From positions 1 through 15,967 of the forward strand of contig JAGNMH010000036.1 in NCBI GenBank assembly GCA_017991275.1: a DNA stretch of 15,967 nucleotides, written 5' to 3'. The notes under the pieces were generated by a model that was not told the origin of the DNA, made no database searches, and worked only from the letters and a program-made list of their open reading frames with translations. This document shows, piece after piece, positions 1 to 7,200 of this stretch. The translations under genes were made by a program, and so were the position numbers. The first letter of the stretch is position 1, and the number at the start of each line of letters is the position of its first letter. The stretch is from Acidobacteriota bacterium. Its GTDB lineage: Bacteria > Acidobacteriota > Blastocatellia > RBC074.

Positions 1-22
1 TCGCACCTGAGCTCGCGCGGCG

Positions 23-484
23 ATGCTCAACACAGAAGCCGGTAACTTTTTAGAGCATCGCGAACTTGGCGAAGAAGTCTTTGGCCCTTCGACTGTGGTT
101 GTTAGTTGTGGATCGAAAGAAGAATTGGGAAAAGTCGCCAACAATCTGGAAGGTCATCTGACGGCGACGATTCACGGAACAGAAGCCGACCTGGCTGAGT
201 TCAGTTGGCTGGTTTCGATTCTGGAAAACAAAGTCGGGCGATTGTTGTTCAATGGATTCCCGACCGGCGTCGAAGTTTGCGCCTCAATGCATCACGGCGG
301 GCCGTATCCGGCGACCACTGATTCGCGAACGACTTCGGTGGGGACGGCGGCGATCAGCCGTTTTGCTCGCCCGATCAGCTATCAGAATTTTCCGCAATCG
401 GTTTTGCCGGTTGAGTTGCAGAACAAAAACGAGCGCGGCATTTTGCGGTTAGTGGACAATCAATTCACGAAAGAAGGGGTATGA
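23..484 (+). CDS. Aldehyde dehydrogenase, C-terminal fragment (alpha-ketoglutarate-semialdehyde dehydrogenase type)
   Basis: These 153 residues match the last third of NAD(P)-dependent 2,5-dioxovalerate (alpha-ketoglutaric semialdehyde) dehydrogenases. That family oxidises the semialdehyde to 2-oxoglutarate at the end of non-phosphorylating pentose, glucarate or hydroxyproline breakdown. Visible hallmarks are EEVFGPSTVVV (about residues 17-27), LEGHLTATIHGT, GRLLFNGFPTGVEVC, HHGGPYPATTDSRTTSVG and the C-terminal RFARPISYQNFP. The catalytic Cys and general-base Glu lie further upstream in this family and are not in the window. The family is usually just over 500 residues long. The family-like reading frame continues a few codons upstream of the ATG at 23 (ARAAM), but an in-frame TGA sits at 8-10. 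The ATG is therefore unlikely to be a genuine start: the gene is either truncated or frameshifted, or the first bases contain an error. It is convergent with the dienelactone hydrolase gene. Family assignment is firm; exact substrate is inferred. Confidence 0.8.
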   Translation: MLNTEAGNFLEHRELGEEVFGPSTVVVSCGSKEELGKVANNLEGHLTATIHGTEADLAEFSWLVSILENKVGRLLFNGFPTGVEVCASMHHGGPYPATTDSRTTSVGTAAISRFARPISYQNFPQSVLPVELQNKNERGILRLVDNQFTKEGV

Positions 485-487
485 GAA

Positions 488-579
488 GCCGCAGATCAGC
501 GCAGACAAACGCAGATGAAAGCTGCAATCCCGGATAAAAAATCTGCGTTGCTCTGCGTTGATCTGTGTTGATCTGCGGC
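488..579. repeat. Inverted array of ATCTGCGTTG-type decamers between convergent genes
   Basis: The gap between two convergent genes is almost filled by a repeat element. The right arm (541-579) is four tandem near-10-mers: ATCTGCGTTG, CTCTGCGTTG, ATCTGTGTTG, ATCTGCGGC. The left arm (488-516) is the reverse complement of three such units, with the outer GCCGCAGATC/GATCTGCGGC pair matching exactly. The arms could fold into a long imperfect hairpin around a spacer of about 24 nt (517-540). No T-run follows it on either strand, so a standard intrinsic terminator is not supported, although the position would suit a bidirectional transcription stop. It looks like a dispersed intergenic repeat. Confidence 0.75.
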
Positions 580-591
580 CACTCTTTTAGC

Positions 592-1476
592 CTAAGCCGC
601 GCCGTTCTTTTTGAACCACGCCAGCAGTTTTGCCCAGCCATCCTGAGCCGCTTCCTTGTTGTAACTCGGACGATAATCGGCATGAAATCCGTGCTGAGCC
701 TCGGGGTAAACAATAATCTCTGAAGGCTTGCCAGCGTCTTTTATCGCTTTCCGCATCTGCTCCACGGTGTCCTGTGGAATGCCAGTGTCTTTGCCGCCGT
801 ACAAACCCAAAACCGGAGCTTTCAAGTCTTTGGCCAGTTCCGTCGGATGTTTCGGTTGCAGAGGATTCGCTCTGTCAGGCGGCGGCGGAGTCAATCGGCC
901 ATACCACGCAACGCCAGCTTTCAATCCCGGATTGTGCGCCGCATAAAGCCAAACGATGCGGCCTCCCCAGCAAAAACCAGTGATGCCGAGCTTGGCCGTG
1001 TTGCCACCGTTTTTCTTTGCCCAGGCGACTGCGGCGTCCAAATCGGACATGACTTGGGCGTCGGGAACTTTGGCGACCACCGGCATGATCTTATTCATTT
1101 CCAGCTTCGATACGTCGCCTTGGCGGGAATACATTTCCGGCGCGATGGCCAGATAACCGGCTTTGGCGAATCGGCGGCAAATGTCTTTGATGTGTTCGTG
1201 AACGCCGAAAATTTCCTGCACGACCAGCGCTACAGGGAAGTTTTTGCCTTTGGCGGGCATTGCTCGATAAGCCGGAATTTCGCCGTCTTTGACTGCGATT
1301 TTGACTTCACCTGCGACCAAACCGTTTGTGTCGGTGGTGATTTGCGTTTGCGCCTGAACAGGCTGCGCCGCCATTGCGAATCCGGCGGTCAGCGAAGTGA
1401 CGACAAACGTTCGCCGAGAGACTTCTTCTGTGGGCGAAATGAATCCGGCCAGTTCTTCGTGAATCGGTTGTTCCAT
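592..1476 (-). CDS. Dienelactone hydrolase family protein, Tat-exported
   Basis: A 294-residue alpha/beta hydrolase of the dienelactone hydrolase (carboxymethylenebutenolidase) family, which hydrolyses lactones and esters with a Cys-His-Asp triad. The triad is visible as Cys169 in GFCWGG, Asp230 in GGKDTGIP and His262 in QHGFHADYRPSY. Glu88 in VQEIFG is the conserved glutamate near the nucleophile. The N-terminus has a twin-arginine signal, SRRTFVV at residues 20-26, followed by a hydrophobic Ala-rich stretch ending near AQA (about 43), so the enzyme should be exported folded by Tat. Classical DLH is cytosolic and about 235 residues long; the extra length here is the signal region. The start is supported by AAGGAGA (complement of 1481-1487) a few bases upstream of the ATG. 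It is the last of three co-directional exported hydrolase genes, but a palindrome separates it from the M28 gene. The substrate cannot be read from sequence. Confidence 0.9.
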   Translation of the reverse strand: MEQPIHEELAGFISPTEEVSRRTFVVTSLTAGFAMAAQPVQAQTQITTDTNGLVAGEVKIAVKDGEIPAYRAMPAKGKNFPVALVVQEIFGVHEHIKDICRRFAKAGYLAIAPEMYSRQGDVSKLEMNKIMPVVAKVPDAQVMSDLDAAVAWAKKNGGNTAKLGITGFCWGGRIVWLYAAHNPGLKAGVAWYGRLTPPPPDRANPLQPKHPTELAKDLKAPVLGLYGGKDTGIPQDTVEQMRKAIKDAGKPSEIIVYPEAQHGFHADYRPSYNKEAAQDGWAKLLAWFKKNGAA

Positions 1477-1489
1477 AGTTTCTCCTTGA

Positions 1490-1550
1490 GTTCAGAGTTC
1501 ACGCTTCAGCGTGCCAATAACCTCTGCACGCTGAAGCGTGAACTCTGAAC
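1490..1550. repeat. 25-bp perfect inverted repeat with CACGCTGAAGCGTG core
   Basis: Bases 1490-1514 and 1526-1550 are perfect reverse complements (25 bp each) around an 11-nt loop. Each arm itself contains a small palindrome, CACGC-TGAA-GCGTG (or its complement), so each arm could also fold alone. It occupies the gap between the stop of the M28 gene and the start of the dienelactone hydrolase gene on the minus strand. It ends just upstream of the latter's ribosome-binding site, so it could attenuate read-through or protect mRNA ends. The two-level palindrome resembles paired REP units (a BIME). A transcription role is an inference; the repeat itself is certain. Confidence 0.85.
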
Positions 1551-1556
1551 GGCATT

Positions 1557-3002
1557 TTATCTGGGCAGCGGTTCCGGCAGGTTGGCAATTGCATAAGCCA
1601 GCACGGCCATTACCGCAGCGTTTTCCGCCAGCTCTCGCGGAACGACTTTGTCGAAAGTGTCGGCTGGCGTGTGGTGATAATCGAAATAAGTTCGGTTGTC
1701 CTGAATCGGCGCGAAGCCTGGTACGCCTCCGCGTTGCAGCGGGCTGATGTCGGCTTCGACAGGGCTGTCTGAAATTCTCAACAATCCCGCGCCCGAAGAC
1801 AGCAACAGGTTCGCAATCGGTTGCAGCATCGGCACCGCCGCAGGTTTGACGAAGGCGGAAAAGCCTGTCGGATGGCCAGCGCCCAAATCGCTTTCGATGG
1901 CGGCGATGTGATTGGCCAGATTATCTTTCTGGTTTTGGAAATAAGTCTGGCCGCCTCGCGTGCCGTTTTCTTCGTTTATCCAGGCGATGACGCGAATCGT
2001 CCGTTTCGGCTTCAAGCCCAACTGTTTGCACAAGTTGGCGACTTGCATGGCGACGGCGACTCCTGAAGCATCGTCAATCGCGCCGGTTCCCAAATCCCAC
2101 GAATCCAGATGGCCGGACACGATGACGACCTGATCTGGAAATTCCGAGCCTTTCAAATCGGCGATGACGTTGGCGCTTTCGGCGTCCGGCAAAGTTTGCG
2201 GAGTTAGCACCAGTTTCAACTTCACTTCGCCCTGCGCGGCCAGGTGAGCAATCATTTCGGCGTCTTCGCCCGCAACAGCAGCGCCGGGGATTTGCGGGAC
2301 TCCGTCGGCGTAACGCAACCCACCGGTATGCGGCAACCGATAAGCCTTGCCACCTGCCGAACGATTGAGCGCAGCCACCGCGCCAAGTTTGGCTGCGGCT
2401 GAAGCGCCGCCGCCGCGATAGGCCACCGCCTGACTGTAAGCATCCAGCCCATAACCTTGAGTCGCCAGTTGATCGTCAAATTTGAAATTGAACAGGACGA
2501 TTTTGCCTTTGACTTTGGCTTCACCCAGCGCATTCAGTTCGTCGAAATTGTTGACGACAACCACCGGCGCAGTGATTCCCGTCGCCGGAGTAGCTACGCT
2601 GCCGCCCAGCGCCGTCAGCACCACTTTTTGCGTCGTGCCCGCAGCCATTCCCGGAAACTGCGTCAGTTCGCCGGTTTCCACGCCGCGAACCCAATGCGGA
2701 ACCATGACCTTTTCCAGCCGGACTTCCAGGCCAAGCTTTCGCATTTCGTCCGCGACGTATTCCACAGCTCGAGCCGCCTGAGGCGAACCGCTCAAACGCG
2801 GGCCGATGTTGTTGCACAAATACGCGACTTGTTTGAGCGCGTAATCGTTCGACAGCGCGGCTTGCTGCAATTGCTTCATCTCTGCCAGCAATTGCGGCGC
2901 ATAGTTGTACGCCGGAGCTTGCTGGCCTCTGCGCTGGGCGGAAGTGGGTACGGCAAAGCAAACGGCAACGAGTACGAAAAAGAGAAATTTTGATTTGATC
3001 AT
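1557..3002 (-). CDS. M28 family zinc metallopeptidase, carboxypeptidase Q-like, secreted
   Basis: A 481-residue exported di-zinc peptidase of family M28. A Sec signal peptide covers about residues 1-22 (Lys-containing n-region, hydrophobic core, TSA-Q cleavage site). A protease-associated (PA) insert falls around 120-265. The catalytic domain follows, with the expected ligands: His298 (SGHLD), Asp310 (bridging, in IDDASG), Glu344/Glu345 (NEEN: general base and ligand), Asp372 (ESDLG) and His443 or His444 (YHHT). The ligand spacing closely follows carboxypeptidase Q (plasma glutamate carboxypeptidase), so hydrolysis of small peptides outside the cytoplasm is likely. The ATG lies 5 nt after the stop of the preceding esterase gene and has no clear Shine-Dalgarno sequence of its own, which suggests translational coupling. 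Family is firm; peptide specificity is unknown. Confidence 0.93.
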   Translation of the reverse strand: MIKSKFLFFVLVAVCFAVPTSAQRRGQQAPAYNYAPQLLAEMKQLQQAALSNDYALKQVAYLCNNIGPRLSGSPQAARAVEYVADEMRKLGLEVRLEKVMVPHWVRGVETGELTQFPGMAAGTTQKVVLTALGGSVATPATGITAPVVVVNNFDELNALGEAKVKGKIVLFNFKFDDQLATQGYGLDAYSQAVAYRGGGASAAAKLGAVAALNRSAGGKAYRLPHTGGLRYADGVPQIPGAAVAGEDAEMIAHLAAQGEVKLKLVLTPQTLPDAESANVIADLKGSEFPDQVVIVSGHLDSWDLGTGAIDDASGVAVAMQVANLCKQLGLKPKRTIRVIAWINEENGTRGGQTYFQNQKDNLANHIAAIESDLGAGHPTGFSAFVKPAAVPMLQPIANLLLSSGAGLLRISDSPVEADISPLQRGGVPGFAPIQDNRTYFDYHHTPADTFDKVVPRELAENAAVMAVLAYAIANLPEPLPR

Positions 3003-3007
3003 AAAAG

Positions 3008-3925
3008 TCAGTTGATGAATTTGCGAGCGCGCAGCCAGTTTTCCAACAGCTTCGGCCAGGTGCTCAGTGCGGGATTGGTCGGAGCCAGGCCGACTCCGTG
3101 GCGACCGGTTTCGTAAATGTGCATTTCGTAGGGCACTTTGGCTTTTCGCAGAGCCGCCGCGAATTGCAGGCTGTTTTCAACCGGCACGGCTTTGTCGTCT
3201 TCGGTGTGGAAGATGAAAGTCGGCGGAGTTTTTTCAGTCACCTGTTTTTCGTTCGACAGCAGATCAACCAACTCTGGCGACGGTGTGTCGCCCAGCAAAT
3301 TCTTGCGCGAACCGGCGTGCGTGAACGGGTCGGTCATGGTGATGACTGCGTAACACAAGATTGCCACGTCTGGGCGGCTGCTTTGTTTTTCAATCGGGTC
3401 AGTTGAGTTCGCGTCGCCCGCGTCAAAGTGTGTTGCCGCCGTCGAAGTCAGATGGCCTCCGGCAGAAAAACCCATGATGCCAATGCGGTTCGGATCAATT
3501 TTCCATTCGGCGGCTTTGGCGCGCGTGGTGCGAATTGCTCGTTGCGCGTCTCCGAGCATCACCGGATGGCGGTAGCCAAATTTTCCCAGACGGTATTTCA
3601 ACACGACTGCGGTGACGCCGATGCTGTTCAGCCAGACGGCAATGTCGTGGCCTTCGTGCGGAGCCAGCGCGCCGTAACCTCCGCCGGGACAAACTACGAT
3701 GGCAGCGCCATTGGCTTTGTCTGCGGGCGGTTGGTAAAGCTGAATGCTGGGAATGTCTTCGGGCGCAGCGCCTTTCGCTCCCGGAGCGCCGTTGGGCCAC
3801 AACGGCATTGGAGTTGGTTGTGACACAGTCTGTGAAGTCTGCGCGGTTAAGGCAACGGAGCTAACACAAACGATCAACAAGAAAGTAGCAGCGCGAATGA
3901 ACGCGGCTTTGATTTCGATCAGCAT
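3008..3925 (-). CDS. Alpha/beta-hydrolase esterase/lipase, secreted (acetyl-xylan-esterase-like)
   Basis: A serine esterase of the alpha/beta-hydrolase fold, 305 residues from the ATG at 3925 (311 from an in-frame GTG at 3943). In numbering from the GTG, the nucleophile is Ser160 in GFSAGGHL. The acid is Asp250 in EDDKAVPVEN and the base is His282 in GRHGVGL. CPGGGYGALAPHEG (85-98) is the HGGG-like oxyanion region. The pattern LWPNGAPGAKG near the mature N-terminus, with GHDIAVWLNS, is typical of secreted BD-FAE/acetyl-esterase-like hydrolases that remove acyl groups from plant polysaccharides; this substrate is inferred only. I prefer the ATG because it gives a compact signal peptide ending at LTA-Q, and the GTG has no ribosome-binding site. 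It is the first gene of the minus-strand cluster and is tightly linked to the M28 gene behind it. Confidence 0.88.
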   Translation of the reverse strand: MLIEIKAAFIRAATFLLIVCVSSVALTAQTSQTVSQPTPMPLWPNGAPGAKGAAPEDIPSIQLYQPPADKANGAAIVVCPGGGYGALAPHEGHDIAVWLNSIGVTAVVLKYRLGKFGYRHPVMLGDAQRAIRTTRAKAAEWKIDPNRIGIMGFSAGGHLTSTAATHFDAGDANSTDPIEKQSSRPDVAILCYAVITMTDPFTHAGSRKNLLGDTPSPELVDLLSNEKQVTEKTPPTFIFHTEDDKAVPVENSLQFAAALRKAKVPYEMHIYETGRHGVGLAPTNPALSTWPKLLENWLRARKFIN

Positions 3926-3992
3926 TTCTATGCTAAGCCTCACTTGGTTGGTTTTGAATTGTGGAATTAGAGCGTGGAATCAGAAGGGCGAA

Positions 3993-4020
3993 TTTATACC
4001 TCACCGCCAGCCGCACACAA
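3993..4020 (-). promoter_or_regulatory. Weak candidate promoter for the minus-strand hydrolase cluster
   Basis: Read on the minus strand, TTGTGT (complement of 4015-4020) and TATAAA (complement of 3993-3998) are separated by 16 nt. The -10 is good and the -35 is poor. The expected leader before the ATG at 3925 would be about 60 nt. No other hexamer pair in this region looked better. Confidence 0.3.
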
Positions 4021-4060
4021 AGCCGGTCAGCCATTATTGTCCATTCAACTGATAATTTCG

Positions 4061-4089
4061 TTGAAGCCAAAAGTGCAAGTGCATATACT
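4061..4089 (+). promoter_or_regulatory. Candidate sigma70-type promoter for the propeller operon
   Basis: TTGAAG at 4061-4066 (4 of 6 to TTGACA) and TATACT at 4084-4089 (5 of 6 to TATAAT) are separated by an optimal 17 nt. Transcription would start near 4096, giving a leader of roughly 200 nt containing the two small hairpins at 4121-4151 and 4253-4271. This is a pattern match only. Confidence 0.5.
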
Positions 4090-4299
4090 CCGCAAGTCGT
4101 TCAATGTATCTGCTGCGATATTCAGAGCAACAATTATTACCTGGCTCTGAATGCTCCAGACTCACTCATACGGTGCCATAAAATTCTCTGAGCGAAAGTT
4201 GGGCAATGTCCCGCCCTCCAAGTTCGCCAAAAAATCAAATGTGAGAACCGAGGCAAACCAAATCGGTTTGCTCAACACTTTCCCTGGGGGTGTTGGTTT

Positions 4300-7200
4300 A
4301 TGCGCTCTGTCCTTTTTTTGTTCCATCAATTTTCGACCGAACGAATCATTGCAGGTTCACTCTTCATTCTCGCCTTATGTCAGGGGATCCTCTGGTTGGG
4401 TAATTCAAAACCGATTAAAGCGACATCCCAAACCGCTTCCATTCAATCCGCCAAAGCCGATTCCCAAACCGAAGGTGAAGCCCGAAAAACTTTCGCCAGG
4501 CTGCCGCTTGGCTTCGCAGCCCATCGTGAACAGGATGATCAAGGTGTCAAATTTACTGCGCGTGGCGCTGGTTACAGCATAGGTCTGGCCGCGAATGAAA
4601 TCATTTTCCGCTTACAGAATTCCGGCGCTTTGCGGATGAAGATGGCCGGAGCCAAAGAGTCTTCAGGCATTAAAGGAACTGGGCAGTTGCCGGGCAAGGT
4701 CAATTATTTGTCTGGCAACGATCCGGCGGTTTGGCAGACTGATCTGCCAGTATTTTCCAGAGTTTGTTACGACGAAATTTATTCAGGCATCAGTGCAATC
4801 TTTTACGGCAACCAGCGACAGCTTGAATATGACTTTGTTGTTGCGCCGCAGGCCGACCCGCAACAAATAAAACTGGCTTTTGACGGCGCGGAACAGGGCA
4901 AACTGGATGTGAATGGCGATTTGCTGTTGAGTTCAGGCCAGGAACAATTGCGCTTGCTCAAGCCGGTGGTTTATCAGGAAACAAACGGTGTTCGTCGCTT
5001 CATTCCGGGAAGTTTCAAAATCCTCAACCCCCAATCTTCAAATCGCACTCCTGAAATCGGATTCGAACTTGGCGATTATGATCACAACCATGAGCTTGTG
5101 ATTGATCCAGTGCTGTCCTATTCCAGCTTTCTGGGCGGGAGCGGTGAAGATCAGGCGACCGGCGTGGCCGTTGATGGCAGCGGAAATGTTTATGTTACCG
5201 GCACAACCGCTTCAATGGATTTTTCGGTCGCCAGCGCTCAACAGGCGGCTTCAGCCGGTTCAACGGATATTTTTGTGACAAAGATGCGGTTGAACGCGGA
5301 CGGTTTGGCGACAGTGCTGTTTTCAACTTACATCGGCGGTCGTGACGAAGATCGAGGCAACGGAATTGCGCTGGATGCAGACGGCAACGTTTACATCACC
5401 GGCGCGACGATTTCGACGAATTTTCCAACCGTGAATGGTCAGCAAACAGCGTTGGGCAGCGCGGCTGTCTTCAAAAGCGCCAACGCAGCTTCAGCCTGGA
5501 CAGCCAGCGGCGGCGGATTGTCTGCCAACACCGTCGTGGGCCTGGCGATTGATCCGGGAAATGCAAACACCGTTTACGCGGCGACTTCAGGCGGCGGAGT
5601 TTTCAGGACAACAAACGGCGGCGGAATCTGGCTGGCGGCGAGCGGTGACAGAAATCTGGCTTCGCCAAAATTGTTGGGGAGCAGCGAAGTTCGCGCCGTA
5701 ATTGCCGTCAACGGCAGAGTTTATGCCGGAACTTCGCGCGGTTTGTTTTCCACAACAGATGGCGGGGCGACCTGGAATACGCCCCAGCTTCAATTGACGA
5801 CCGACCCGCTTGCTCGCGCAGTCAATCAGGCGCGAGAAAACGTTCGAGTCATGGCGGTTGATCCGGCCAACTCTGCGACGGTTTACACCGGCACAGTTGG
5901 AGGCGTTTTCAAAAGCACTGACAGCGGGCTGACTTCTGTGCCGGTCAACACTGGCTTGCCGAATATTGACGCCACCACAGGGTTGAGCGCAGCAACGGTT
6001 CAGGTTTTGGCAGCGGGCAGCTCAAATACGGTTTATGCCGGAGCGAACGGCGGAGTATTCAAAACGGCGAATGGCGGCGGCAATTGGACGGCGAAAAACT
6101 CCGGTTTGACCGATACGAATGTCACAGCTTTGGCTGTTGATTCCGCGAATGCAAACGTGGTTTATGCCGGAACGCCGAGCGGTGTGTTCAAAAGCGCCAA
6201 CGGCGGGGATTCTTGGGTGACCAGCAATACAGGTCTGACTTCGACGCCAGTTCGCGCTCTGGCAATTGATGGCGGCTCGATTTACGCCCTCACAACCGGC
6301 GGAATTTTCAAAAGCACGGACGCGGCTGCGAACTGGGCGGCCAGCAACAGTGGACAGACCAGCACGGACGTTCGCTGCATTTCAGCCGCGGGCGGAACGG
6401 TTTACCTTGGAGCCGTTGGCGCGTCCGATGGGTTTTTGTTGAAACTGGCGGCGACAGGGAACAACCTGCTTTTTTCAACTTACCTGGGCGGCGGCGCAAC
6501 CGATACAGGCAATGGTTTGGCTTACAGCGCAGCGGGCAATGTCTTTATCACCGGCACAACCAATTCAACCAACTTCCCATTGCAATCAGCGTTGGCAAAT
6601 GCACTGGCAGGCAGCAGCGATGCCTTCGCAGCCAGAATCAATACTGCTCCGGCGACCGGGCAATCGCCATTGGTTTTTTCGACTTTCATCGGCGGCGGCG
6701 GCGGCGATTTGGGCAATGGCATCAGCGTTGACAGCAGCGGCAATGTTTACCTGACAGGTGTTACCGCTTCGCCGGACTTTCCAACCACGGACAAAGCTCT
6801 TCAGAAAAAATACGGCAACAACGCGGCTTTCAAAACGATTGACAGCGGCGGCAATTGGGCGGCAACGGGCGCGGGCATCACCGGGGACACTATCAACGCG
6901 CTGGCGGCCAGTGGCGGATCAATCTTCGCAGGAAATCCCAGCGGGGTTTTCAAAAGCACGGATGGCGGCGTCACCTGGGTGGCGAAAAACAATGGTTTGA
7001 GCAGTTTTGACGTTCGAGCCTTGTCGGTTGAAACCGGGGCGATTTATGCAGGGACTGCTGGCGGAGTTTTCAAAAGCATTGACGGCGGCGACAACTGGGC
7101 GGCAGCAAACACTGGCTTAACGCGGTTGCCAGTTCTGGCGTTGGCGATTGATACGCGCACGAACCCCGCAACGTTGTTTGCCGGAATCAATGGTGGTGGA

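Larger units (their letters stand above)
3944..4299. other. Divergent intergenic region between the esterase and propeller genes
   Basis: This stretch has no convincing gene; the short ORFs crossing it have no recognisable content. It holds outward-facing promoter candidates for both flanking genes. Two small hairpins lie in the presumed leader of the plus-strand gene: an 8-bp perfect stem TTCAGAGC/GCTCTGAA (4121-4128 with 4144-4151), and a 7-bp perfect stem GCAAACC/GGTTTGC with a 5-nt loop (4253-4259 with 4265-4271). A purine stretch GGGGG (4286-4290) lies 9 nt before the ATG at 4300 and is the only Shine-Dalgarno-like sequence. I recognised no known riboswitch. Confidence 0.6.

Noticed and set aside
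488..579. A short CRISPR array
   Set aside because: The units are contiguous 10-mers with no spacers and are arranged in inverted orientation; there are no cas genes nearby.
847..1548. A 233-codon plus-strand open frame over the dienelactone hydrolase gene
   Set aside because: It is antisense to a gene with an intact catalytic triad and runs across the 25-bp inverted repeat; the translation has no family signature.
4151..4582. A 143-codon plus-strand frame overlapping the start of the propeller gene
   Set aside because: It overlaps the 1974-codon frame in a different phase and has no recognisable content or ribosome-binding site.
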